Positions 23,701 to 35,009 of a stretch of DNA of 64,000 nt are shown piece by piece. Origin of the DNA: Bryum argenteum (Eukaryota; Streptophyta; Bryopsida; Bryales; Bryaceae). The DNA is taken from contig CM073331.1 in the NCBI GenBank assembly GCA_037043015.1, forward strand, positions 1,323,501 through 1,387,500. Direction: 5' to 3'. The notes beneath the pieces are model-generated. The model was not told where the DNA came from. It worked only from the letters and a program-made list of their open reading frames with translations, and searched no databases. A program made the translations under genes and the position numbers. Position 1 is the first letter of the stretch. Every line of letters begins with the position of its first letter.

Positions 23701-25271
23701 TTTTTGCATCCCCGTCATTGGATCTCCGTTCTAGATTAGTATTAGCATCGAAAGTCTCTTTCTTCTTTAGATTATGGAAGTTGTGGTTTAAATACGGAGA
23801 TCATTCAGTACTTGGCAATACAGCTTCTTTCTTTGTGAAGGAGAACTTCATTAGTCAGCAGTCATTTATTGATGTGCAATTGTCTTGTAATTTTGTAGTG
23901 TTACTAATCTGTCATTTTTGTGATAAATACTCTCACCTCCCTGTGCCGTTGCATCTTACAGGCAGTGATTCATGCGAGATCTTTTTCAGTAAGATAGGGG
24001 GAATGGTTGGCTTAGAACGTGCGTATGATTTTCACGAGCTTTTAAATACAGCTAATAATGTAAACAGATTAGCGGCGGTTGAGTATGGGGCTAATGGTCT
24101 GAAATTTAATAGGGTCCATAACAAAATGACAAACGTCTGGGCTGATTTGCATCCGTTGGCACCAGAGGAGTCTCCATGCGACTTGGGGAACTATTCCCTC
24201 ATTTCTACTAATGATGATGTGATTGCAGCATTGAAAGAAGGGTTGAAAGAGGCTCAACGTCTTCTCAGGGCTCTCAATATGGGTCCTCGTCCTGGTGCAA
24301 ACGCTCAAAGTTCAAGGTGGTTCAGCAGTCCTTGGACCTGTGAGTTGGCAGACCCGAAGCACTTTACTTTTGTGCCGAACAAGAAACCAGTTGAAGGTGA
24401 GGATGGCGACTCGGAGGTAATGCGTGAGATAACAACCCTGCCCGACCGTAAAGAAGTGGAATCTGACGAGGAAGGCGATAAGGAAATAGCACCGGAGAAT
24501 GATCAAGACGATGAGTAAGACGGATTGCCCTGTACTGTTGAGCAGGAGACCCGAGATGTGATCACTGAGCTCCTAAACGAGTCTGAGGAGCATATCAGAA
24601 CACCTGCAGTGAGCGTGAAGATACTGCCCTATGTCATGTACGCTGGCAAAACCATCTACAAATCTACTTTAGTGTCTCAGTTGAATGCGAACCCATTCCT
24701 TTCGAAGGACCGATTGACACAAGTGAAGAATTCAATATTTTTCAACAACGTTGACGACTACCTAAGTGCCGCCTCATCGAATTCAAAGATGCTGATAGGG
24801 TGTGGTAGCGACTGTGGCATCTACTTCTTACGTGCAGGATTACCACAACGTTCCTCCACTGTGACCACTGCTCAGAAACGAACCAGGGGAAAACAGTCGC
24901 GAGGTGTTGCAGCAGTCAGAGTATCCCAAGCGGTGGAGGAGGGATCCTGGTGGATAGGCCGGGTGCAAAGGATCAGAAGACGCAAAGGACGAGGTTATGG
25001 TATTCTCAAACATCCAATTGACTTGATGAATCTGCTATCGTCAACGGGGAAGAAAGGAGCTTCGGAGTCTCGCATCCAGATTTACTTGAACTATTATTCG
25101 AGGGGCCCAGGTCGGCTCAAATTCAGGTATGATGTCAGTGACTCTAATTGGGTGGACGTTGAGTCCATTATATCAAGTCTAGCGTTGACGTATAATTCTG
25201 CTACGAAAATGTACAGCCTCGATTCTGAAGATGCAAGTTCTTTTGATACCTTCGTTTCCAACAAAAACTGA
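20797..25271 (+). pseudogene. P-element-like (THAP9-type) transposase, recently broken
   Basis: A coding region of about 1490 codons starts at ATG 20797. It is interrupted by an in-frame TGA (21550-21552), one frameshift near 23042-23060 and an in-frame TAA (24516-24518); otherwise codons are intact. A Cys-containing segment (KVKCVSCNQFLQLCPPK) lies in the N-terminal half. Candidate RNase H-fold acidic residues are Asp in LAKDETKVKS (22891), Asp in GHASDGDSRRRQ (23250) and Glu in GSDSCEIFFSKIGG (23976). Their spacing, and the SDG..xRR and D-x-x-E-x-x-F context, resemble P-element/THAP9 transposases. The C-terminal 250 residues are basic in the middle and unassigned. It would cut and paste its own element; no terminal inverted repeats were found by eye. 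A divergent family or unnamed superfamily is possible. The single frameshift and two stops suggest recent death. Confidence 0.65.
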
Positions 25272-25363
25272 TTGACTCTTCAGGATTAGAGCTCCGGGGA
25301 TAGTTCTAACTTGTCCTTTTGGAGAACAAGTTTTGCGTAGGAATTGTTAGAAGAAGCTGATTT

Positions 25364-25517
25364 ACTGTAGCAGATTCATGAGGAACAATTTCTCTTGGTG
25401 TGACCTTTCGGAACATTGCATTTGTAAAATGCCACTATAAACTGTAGCGGATTCATGAGGAACAATTTCTCTTGGTGTGACCTTTCAGAACATTGCATTT
25501 GTAAAATGCCACTATAA
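25364..25517. repeat. 77-bp near-perfect tandem duplication
   Basis: Copies 25364-25440 and 25441-25517 both read actgtagc(a/g)gattcatga onward and differ at two positions. They lie about 100 bp past the end of the transposase frame. Confidence 0.93.
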
Positions 25518-25964
25518 ACTTTTAACGTGCAATGCATTTTGAATTTCAGAGGTTCCAAGAGAACCCTTGTTTGGGAAGTAATTAAGGCCAATTAAAGGTC
25601 TTTACTTCCAATTTGCCTTTGCTGCCATTGTGTATGTTTTTTGTGAATGATTTCTGTCCATACGAATGAATGATAAATTTCTGTGTGTTAACAGTGATCT
25701 TTATCTTCTACTGGTATGGTTGTTTTTCTAAGATTCATATAAGTAATATATGGTGCAAAAAATAAGTCAGCCTCAGTTTTTACAAGTAAGATAAGGTCTG
25801 AAATATGCTCTTCAAACCTTTTTTTTCTAAGTTAATGGTCTGATAAATTCAAAATTAGGTGCTAAGTAACCCCCCATAAAATACCCTCTGAACGCAGGTG
25901 GTACCTAACTTACACATGTAGTGCCCCCCGAGGGTACCCCACATGGTATTACCCCAAAGGGTGG

Positions 25965-26195
25965 CACATCTCAACTTTCTGAGACCATTGCAGTTCAAAA
26001 ACCATATTATTACAAAATTCGGAGGTGATATAATGGAAATCGAGTGATACTGTATATGAAGAAATGGAACCCCAATTTCGTTAAAATGGCATTATGTCGC
26101 CAAAATGGCACACCTCAACTTTTGCAGTTCAAAAACTATGTTATAACAAAATGTGGAGGTGATATCATAGAAATTGAGTGATATTGTATATAAAG
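25965..26195. repeat. Duplicated 90-bp segment (2 copies)
   Basis: Copies at about 25965-26060 and 26109-26195 share cagttcaaaaac(c/t)at, tacaaaat-type, ggaggtgatat and gagtgatattgtatat blocks, about 85% alike. Confidence 0.75.
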
Positions 26196-26639
26196 GAGTG
26201 ATATTACAAAATACACCAATATGTATACGTACGAATGTAAGATATGGTGTGTCCAAATGACACATGAAATAACGTCATTTTAATAGAATTGAGATAATTT
26301 TGACGCAAAGATAAAAGAAATGCATCTTTCAAACTATGTTTGCCTTGTGTTACTTGATATGGTAGTTGTGACATCTTGATAGATTCTCTTCTCGTTCAAA
26401 ACAAAGACAACTTTCCTTACACTTTTTGTATTCAATATAATAGTCTAAATTTTTGAAGTCTTATGTACATTTGTATGACAACAAATGACATCAACCAGAT
26501 GATAACTTGCAATACATGTCAACTTTGAACAATCGAAGTTTCAAGTACTTTCTTTATACAAAGAAAAGTACTTTCTTTGAAATTGCAGTTGTGCTTTAGA
26601 CTTTTCACTTTTTCGACAATCACCTACCTGTAATTCTAA

Positions 26640-27470
26640 AAGGTGAGGAGCCTCAAAACAACCAAAAACCCTCAAAACTGTTCTTTTTTGATGGAAGATG
26701 CAAATTTTTGAAGTTTTACAAGTTTTGGAGTATGTAACCGTAGGATCCAGTACCTGACTTCTACATGTACATGTATATAGAATCTTAGATTCGAACTCCA
26801 TATCATTTGTGAGATCGTTATTGTCAAAGTTGGAAAAAATGTTTTTCTTTCTATGATGTAAAATGACAAAAGTAATGTTTTGGGGGCCAAAAAAAGCATT
26901 TCTAGTAAATTTTTTGGTATAAGGCTCTTCACATTCTTGTTCCTAGGTGAGTATGGAACATGTCCATGCAATTCTTACCCTCATACGACCTATAACCTAT
27001 GAAGATGTTTGATTCTGCACATGGAGGTGTGCTGAAATTCAAATACAAAGGCTTGTTTTCATCAATAAAAAACGCAAGTAAAAATTTGTGGGATCAAAAA
27101 TCTGAAGTGTGAGATCATACCTTGCTATCGTTTCTACATGTTGAGAAAAACTAAACTTGAAAAAAGTTAAATCTCAAATTTTGGTGAGTTTGTGAAGTTT
27201 CCGCGTTTTTATCAATTTTGTGGGCGAAGCTTGAAAATCAATGAGCATAAACTGCATTTTGGGCAAATTTTGAATAGTATTTTCAAACTTTGACCTCAAA
27301 TATCTCCTAAATTTTAAGGAAATTTGAACCATGAGATGACTATTTAGAAAGGTATGGAAAACTCTACACTTGCGAACGATTTCAACTTCATGCGTATGTT
27401 AGAAGATGCTCATAGTCGGATCCACCCGATTTGAGCCTCACTCACCTTTAGGGGTTAATAACTCATGTTG
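26640..27470 (+). repeat. Dispersed repeat family, copy 2
   Basis: Same family and strand as 10190-11120. Shared blocks include gagcataaactgcattttgg, atagtattttcaaactttga and atctcctaaattttaagga, and the order of blocks is the same. No coding frame. Confidence 0.8.
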
Positions 27471-28243
27471 AAAGGATAGTAACCAAGTAAGAACAAAAAA
27501 AAAAATATAAAAATCTACTAGATATGAGATTTTCATGGAGCCGCTAAAGACCGTATCAAATTTAAGGTAACAATATTAGAACCACAAGAATTCAATTTAG
27601 AATGCTCCTTGGGGAGCGGCCAAGAAAATCAATTCCGGAAAGATATGCAAAGTTTGTAAGAAATTGGACCAATTGGTACAGTAGAAATTAGATTTATATC
27701 TTCAATAAGTTGTGAATTGAAGAAGTGACAGCAATATGTGTAACCAAAATCAAACACTATGAGTGTGTTAAAATTTGGAGTTGGAAGCTCGGATGCCTCT
27801 AGTGTGCACTTTTTGATCATGTTTGGTTTTTGAGCATCCTCCCTTAGTACAGTGTTACAATCACTTGACTGCATCTATTTCCAACATTGGTCTCGGCTCC
27901 ATATTCAAACACCATGGTCTTGAGATCATATCTATGTATCGCAGTTTCGAATAGGATTTCACCTTTTAAGAAAAACATGACAATTTTAAGTATCTCATGA
28001 CTATAAATGTATTTCTTATTGTTGTCCTCATTTTTTGACGGAGGGTTTGATTCTTAAAGGCTATCATATTCAAAATCTCAAGTGAGCATTGTCACACAGG
28101 TAGAATAATCAATTTGCCTCTACCTTTTTCTATGTCTCCTTGAAACGCTTGTATAAGCAATGACAAGACTTGTCAATATGATCAAATATACACTTGATAT
28201 TGGATCACCATGTTGATAATATTGATATCAAAATCATCTACTA
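27471..28243. other. Intergenic, nothing recognised
   Basis: AT-rich sequence without a supportable frame or repeat structure that I can see. Confidence 0.5.
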
Positions 28244-29188
28244 TGTACAGTCCCCTACACATTGCTTACGAATTCCTTCTAGAGGGAGTTTTTATAAAGA
28301 ACTTTGAAAATTCATTGTGAGCTCAAAAATGATCGGATTTGAAAACCGTAAAGTGTTTTGGAGTCACATCAAAGTTTATTATAATATTGTGTTCAAATAT
28401 CAATTCCTTTCTATAATATCATTCAACATAGTACAAATACTCTATACACCATATGCCATTGACTAGTCCTACCTTTTGCGTGAATTACAATATATATGCC
28501 AATTGCAATTTTGAAATGAGCTTCCAAAGTTGTTCTTGGGATACTTGTGTGTATATTTGTGCTATCATTGATATATGTCATGTTTGATTTTTGGCTTGGA
28601 GGAATTTCTAAATAAGTCGTAATAACTAGTAAACTTTTCCCAAAACTTGTGAAAGTCTTTCTCACTACTACAAATATCTTCCAAGGATTTGAAGGATTGT
28701 TGTAGACTATTAGAATGATAGAGCTCATGCTAAGTTTAAATTCTTCTAATATTCTTCCAGTATTCTCCAAGTTCAAAGGAAGACAAATTTCCATCTTGAG
28801 TTTTGAGATTGGAAACTCTTAAAACACCACTCCAAACCACAACATTCAAAATAGGAGCTTCTTTTTATCATTCAAGCATGCGCTCAAGTATCTTAAGAAC
28901 AACTTTGGAAGCTCATTTCAAAAATTTAATTGAAATATGCATTGTAATTAAACCTAAAAGTAGGACTAGTCAATGGCATGTGGTGTATAGAGTATTTGTA
29001 ATACATTGAATGATGTTATAGAAGGGAATTGATATTTTATCACAATATCATAGTACACTCAGATGTGATTTCAAAAAACTTTACGGTTTTCAAATCCGAT
29101 CATTTTTGAGCTCACAATGAATTTTCAAAGTTCTCTATAAAAACTCCCTCCGGAAGGAATTCGTAAGCAATGTGTAGGGGACTGTACA
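28244..29188. mobile_element. Foldback element with about 320-bp terminal inverted repeats
   Basis: The left arm, about 28244-28560, begins tgtacagtcccctacacatt. The right arm, about 28870-29188, ends as its reverse complement; the arms are about 85-90% alike with a 300-bp unrelated centre. The element is flanked by ta on both sides (28242-28243 and 29189-29190), consistent with a TA target-site duplication as in Tc1/mariner-type or related MITEs. The 123-codon frame inside the left arm has no family resemblance. The transcript would form a long hairpin. Confidence 0.88.
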
Positions 29189-29566
29189 TACATAACTTGA
29201 TTGCCATGCTAATATATATTTAATGTTGCTACAACTACTACAAGAAATTCACATGCCTCATATATATAGTAGCTATTCTCTATTTGTATATCTTCTATTT
29301 AGGTCTAAGCTAGAACTTTAAAGACATAACATAAGAATCCTCAAAAAGAATCGAAACTTCGAATTTCCAATGTAAGCCAATGTAAATTGTGAATATGTTA
29401 GTTCTTGTATAAAAATAACATAGGTTTGAGAGTGTCAAATAAATTACATGCATGGTGGAATTGTGGCTCCTTAAAGGGGCTCCCCATTCCACACATGGAA
29501 GAGAAGGTTTGAACATAAGAAAGAAGTCAGGGAGGAATGACAGCTTTTAAGTTGGCATATGCCGAC

Positions 29567-32500
29567 TCAAAATGCTTTCAAAGGTGTTGTACAAGTCAAT
29601 GTTCTCTGGGCCAAAGATTTCCGCTGCTTTGTCTAGTGTCTCCTATAAAAAAATACAATCACACGTATAATGTTAAAATGACTTCTCCTTACATCATTAA
29701 AAATCATCAAGAACTCCTCGTGCTACACAACACTAACTCCTAAATATTTACGTTTACTACAAAATCTTAAACAATGAAAAAAATTCCTCAAAAAAATCAA
29801 CATACACTAACCCTTCCAAACTATGCTCCAAGTCCAAACTATGCTCCAGAAGTTGAAGCCAATAGCTACATAAATTCAATATACATCAACAAAGTCTCTT
29901 AATTTGCAACTTTGATCCTTCACGAGTTTACCAACTCTAAAATATCAACTCAAAATTGGACCAATGTCTATTCTTCACTTCGATTTCTTGTATTCCCTAT
30001 TTTTTTACCATGAGCACCTATTCCCTATTTTTATACCATGAGCAACTATTCACACAATCTTGAACTCTTTCCAAGCAAACCATTGAAGAAATTCAATCTT
30101 GAACTCTTTCCAAACAAATCATTGAAGAAATTCAACCTAAAAAGATAAAGAAGCTTTCCAAACAAATAACTAAAGACATTCAATCTCAAAAGATAAGAAG
30201 CAAAATGATAAGGTACCTCTCGTGTCTGACGGTGAGCATTGAGCTCCTTGATGTTGGCTAAGAAGCCACTGAACTGCTCATACGTCAACCGACTCCTGCA
30301 CCCAAAAAAAAAACAAACAAACCACCCTTTTATGAGTACTTCTGGCCTTTGTTACAATAACTCAGTGATTTATGGAACCTCGATATCTCCAATTGATTCT
30401 TATCCCAGAAGTACCTGACAGGACTACCATACATGAAAGAGCAATAAAAAAATGTCACATTCAACTCTGTGCATGCATGGTTTCATGGTTTCTTATTGGA
30501 TGTATTTTGTCATCAGTCTACTTTGAGTTACTTAAAACGAAATGCATAGACAAGGGTGAGTTTCAGACGTAATCATACATGTTGCAAGTACTGAGAGAAT
30601 CATTCACATAAAAAAATTCTTCTCACTAGTACAGAACAAAATTGAGTACCAATTATAGTAGTAAGTGTTACCCACCTGGCTTGACGAAAGAACTGCTTGC
30701 CATCCACTCGAGATGTCCGTGCTGCCACAACACCAACTCATAGTCATTTGATGCAAAAACAACATTAACAATAAATCGCTCTCAATGGAATCATATCTAT
30801 CTAAGAAAGTGAGAGGTGCTACATACAAGTCATTCAGATGTAAGAAAGCAAGCATAGAATCATTCTCCATGAGAAAGTGAGAGGTCGAGAAGCATATGCA
30901 ATATATTCTTAGCTTTCAGAAAGAAGGAGATTTACACGAGAAAGTGAGAGGTGGTGCGGCGGTCATTTGATGCAAGAAACATAAGGATTGAAAAAAGACG
31001 GATAGAATCCATTTCTACATGAGAGAAGTGAAAGAAGGATAGGACCGTTTTTGTATAAGAAAGTGAGAGGTGGTACATCGGTTAGGAGAACTGGATCGGC
31101 TGGTAGGCAGCGACATAGGAATGTGAATCTGCTGATGCGAGTCCAACGACGAGTGCATTGATGGAAACGATGGTGTCAAGGAGCCTCCCTTTCGACTCGG
31201 TTGCTGCTGCCTGGGCGGTGACGTTGTCGGTGTGAGCTTCGGCGTTCCTCTTGCCGACGTCCTGGCACTCGTTCGTCCACTCCTTGGCCTTGGTGCCGGC
31301 ACTGTTGATCATCCCACTTCAATCCCTTTAGAAAATGGGTACTATCTCATACTAGGAGGTCAATGAAGAAGAATTTTCAAGTATAGAGTATCCTCTCTAT
31401 GCATGACTAATCTTCAATGTATTTTCTATTTGGGCAGAGCCACTTGTTATCTTGTTTCTATGATTTGAGTATTGTATGTTAGAAGAGGATCATCCTACTT
31501 TGTAGTGTTTCTACTATATTTGATATTGAGGTACAGTTGTTTGTTATCTCGATCATCTTATGCTTCTGAATTCATGCTGTAGTACATACCAAGGTGTAAG
31601 CTTCTATTTGTAATGAATGATGCTTTAGGGAGGAGAAACCAAAACAATAAACAAGAGTGTAAGGTAATCAATCATTACCTGATTTCAATACAACCACATC
31701 GTCGTCAAAGTTGGGTGATTTTGCATACTGACCATCATCCTCGAAGACTTGCGCTTTAGTCACCATTGGTGTCTCTGTAACCTCTGTGGGAGCTACAATG
31801 CTTATCAGATTATTCGCTCATCACAACAAGAAAGAACCTCAATTCCAATGAATTTGTGATTTATTGTAGAAGAGGGAAGAAACGATGGTGAATTCGAGAG
31901 CAAAAGTGAGCAGAGGAAGAAGAATTATTGAGATTCATTTGCTTATGGCAAGAGTCAATAGTTGAATGGTCTAAGAAATGAACAACTAAATGTTGGTATC
32001 TAGAAACATAAAAAATCTCAGATGACTTCCATGTTATGATAGTCCATATAATAACTGCAAGGCAGATGAAGATGATGATTCAGTTTCAGTTATGATTGTT
32101 CAAGTTAGTGCGATTAATGGAGTTGCTTTGTTTGATGGAAAGCTTACGTGATGCCTTCCAGATGGGTAAATTTTGAGGAGATGCTGCACGATTCTCGTCC
32201 CCCTGGAAAAGTAACAACACTCTAGGTATCAATTTCTATTCTTGAAAATTCGTACTTTGTAAAGGTGGTGGAATCAAGCAAAACTTACTGCGGGTGGTTG
32301 TCTGTCATCCTCCTCTTGAAGAGACTGCACGAGTGTCCGTTTGAATGTCTCCAGCTGCAATCACACATCAAAAACGGGCCATGAATTGTTTATCACGGGA
32401 ATTAATAGGTGTAAAGCCATTAAAGAATGTGCTTACCTTCGCAACGTCTCGAAACAGCCTTCTTACTTGAAGTGCAAGCGCAGTCTTCTCTTCTGACAGC

Positions 32501-33799
32501 TTCGCCTGCCCAGAAACAGCCCATCAATCAACTCCCTTCCCTTCTTACCCCAAAAGTGACCTTCCTGAGAGGCCAGTTGTTGCTTTTTGTTTAACGTAAA
32601 TAAGTATGGGAAATTTAGCAGTATAGTACTTTGAACTCGTTCCAGGAAAAACGTTCATCAATGACCTAAATGCATGCAATTTGGACTCCTCTTGTTCAGA
32701 TTGACACTTCGGGTGTTAATGCAAGACACCCACTCATTGAAAGACTCTCAACTTCTAGGTCGGTTTGAGCAAGCCATAAGTGGATTCTAGCTTTTCTCAC
32801 TGGAAACTGAACCAGCACTTCAAAAAAATCCATGACAGCGATCGAGATGCCACAATTCATCACTAAAGAAAACGATGGTTGTTCCTGTCAGACTTGAGAC
32901 GTAAAGTGGATCCTATTCAACTAGACTCTCCTCGTTGAATTTGAAATTAAAGCAGCCGCCCATGAAGTCAATGTTCAGCTAAACGATTATCAAAGAAGAC
33001 TATGATTGTTCCTGCCAGAGTTCGAAGGCAGAAAGTGAATTCTATACTTTCCGAACTAAGATTCGAAACTGAAGCAGAGTTCCATGACAGTGATCGTACG
33101 CTAAAACTAAACTCTAAAACAACCGAAGAAGAAGGCGATGACTGTCCCTGTCAGAGTTCGAAATCGAAAAGTGGATACTGTACTTTCCTCACTGACAATT
33201 GAAATTGAAGCATCGAGCTTAAGTTAAACTAAACTCGATGAAGAATATGGTTGTTCCTGTGAGAGTTCGAAGCCGAAAAGTGGATACTACACACAAATCA
33301 GGCATTCCTCACTGAACAAGACTCTCTGAGCAAGATTGAAACTCCACAATGCACAATCGAAGAAGACAAAGCTAGTTTCAGTCAAAGAGCTCAGTCACCC
33401 ATCCGAGTACTATTCCGACCTAGAGCGCTTAACCTCATCGTTCAAATCGGATTAGGTGTGAAAAGCGCTCGATAGTGGTGTCAGTACTTTGTAAACGAAA
33501 AAGCACACACGAGTGTCAGATTCGGTTACCTGCTCGTCCATCGACAAGATGATCTTCGCATCAGTTTCTTGTAGAATCGATTGTGCTTTCAGTAAACGCG
33601 CTTGTAAACCAAGCTGCAAGTGCTCCTTCTCCTTCAGCTTCTGCTTCAGCTTCACCGACTCCGCTTCCAGCTTCGAAGCTCGAGAAGCTACCGCCCGAGC
33701 AGTAATACGACGAGCTAATTCCAGCTGCTGGATCGGATCCGGTGGCAGCACTGCCATCAGCTCCTCCGACAACCCCAATTCGCCATCTCCGCTCCCCAT
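29567..33799 (-). CDS. At4g15545-like plant coiled-coil protein
   Basis: Homologue of the plant family annotated as 'uncharacterized protein At4g15545'; biochemical role unknown. Nine exons on the minus strand: 33530-33799, 32437-32505, 32289-32354, 32148-32202, 31679-31792, 31077-31301, 30676-30721, 30217-30295 and 29567-29641. Phases agree throughout and give 332 residues, the family's usual size. In order it has LPPDPIQQLELARRIT (family LPxDPxxQLDxARKIT), a coiled coil to about residue 110, LETFKRTLVQSLQEED, a Ser/Pro-rich linker (LTPTTSPP), RVDGKQFFRQARSRLTYEQF, and FLANIKELNAHRQTREETL with a short tail. The start at 33799 fits the family; longer upstream frames are leader. Introns 1 and 6 contain tandem repeats. 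It is transcribed in the same direction as the DNA polymerase gene, 1.2 kb downstream of it. Confidence 0.92.
30803..31074 (-). repeat. Four intronic copies of a donor-site flanking motif
   Basis: In intron 6 of the At4g15545-like gene, the sequence beside the exon 6 donor, agaaagtgagaggtgg (31058-31074), recurs at about 30936-30952, 30871-30884 and 30803-30818 with diverged spacers of about 65-120 bp. None of the extra copies keeps the full GTACC donor context. Confidence 0.65.
32871..33280 (-). repeat. About 110-135 bp tandem repeat in intron 1 (4 copies)
   Basis: Cores of the type gttgttcctgtcagagttcg followed by cgaaaagtggatac occur near 32876, 33003, 33140 and 33250, within the 1-kb first intron of the At4g15545-like gene. 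Confidence 0.75.
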
Positions 33800-35009
33800 T
33801 GCTCCTAAAAGCGCCGAAACAGACAGCGAAAACGAGTGATGGACGTCCACAGAAGTGGAAAAGAAGGTACCTGCAAGAGTTCTTTTGAGTTTGTTTTCTT
33901 TTGCTTTGGTTTGATGGAGGATATCGAGTGTAAGCATTGAACCTGGGGATTGGCGAATGCATTCAAAAGGCGATTGAATTGGTTGAAGGATGTTGTCTGC
34001 CAGTACGCGCGCACGGCATGGCGCTGTCTGTATTGAATGAGCGATGTTTCATCCATTGCCTATCCACGACGGACCCAGTCCGTAATAGAACATGATTATG
34101 TCGTCTTAACTTTTTGAATCTTAACAGAATGTCCAGGCGATCTTTGTGCAACCACTCGATTCATGTGCGCTTATCTGCGGCCATTATGAGCTCCCCGATG
34201 CCGCCGCTTAGACGCTAACTTACTGCCCGGTACAACCACCCTGTTCATGAGCAGCCGCGAATCTCGCCGTCAATGGATTTGAAAAAAACTAAAACTCTGC
34301 ATTGTCTTTGAATTATCTCACACATTCCTGCAACCAACGGAAATATGTTGTCATTGATTCGAGTTTTATGCAGTAAAGTGGCTTCAATGACAATCGGATA
34401 GAGATACGCACAACCAGCGTTTACATATTAAGACATCGTCAACAGACCTTCAAGCACAGAACTCGATTTCTCTGCAGTGAAGTGGGTTCAACAAGAGAGA
34501 TTCAAACAACCAGGGAGAGTACTCAAAATCGTCATAGAGCAGGACTCGAATTTTATGCAGAAAAGTTGTTTTAATGCCCAACCAAATCGTGATTAATACC
34601 TAAATAGTACATACAAGCGCACATGAGCTGCGCCATTTCTAAGCTTTCGGATTGACTAATCAAAATGCCTAACCGAAAGTTTACAACTCTTGCGAGACTA
34701 CGTTCAACGAGTATACAAAGAAGGTGGCTCCATCGCTCCTCCCCAAACTTTCAATGATCAGGAGCGAGTGAAGATTCAAAGGCTCCAGTTGGGCATTCAC
34801 ATCTGCGGCGAATAAGGCCTACGACAGTACAAGCATAGCATATATCTTGATGAATTTGAGTACGTTTTGACTTGAATGGGTACTTCTCGTAGCCAACTTC
34901 TTTGTTCTCGCTTGTCCGCTGACCTCAGGGCGAGAGGTGACAATATACATGTGAGCGAGAGAATGTCGTAATATGTCGATGATTCTTCTCCCGTGGAGAG
35001 TTGCTTGCT
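33800..35009. other. Intergenic: leader and promoter of the At4g15545-like gene
   Basis: No gene. It spans the upstream side of the At4g15545-like start and the 3' flank of the polymerase gene. Short antisense and upstream frames (33805-34151) show no family signal. No promoter element could be assigned with confidence. Confidence 0.6.

Noticed and set aside
24507-24524. Possible intron donor (gagtaag) at the in-frame TAA of the transposase
   Set aside because: No matching acceptor restores a better frame; downstream codons continue in the same frame, so a simple nonsense mutation is more likely.
28423-28794. 123-codon minus-strand frame inside the foldback element
   Set aside because: It runs through an inverted arm with no conserved domain; chance frame.
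31082-31312. Alternative frame beginning MINSAGTKAKEW in exon 6 of the At4g15545-like gene
   Set aside because: The other frame continues in phase from exon 5 to exon 7 and matches the family's TPKLTP..SPP linker; this one does not.
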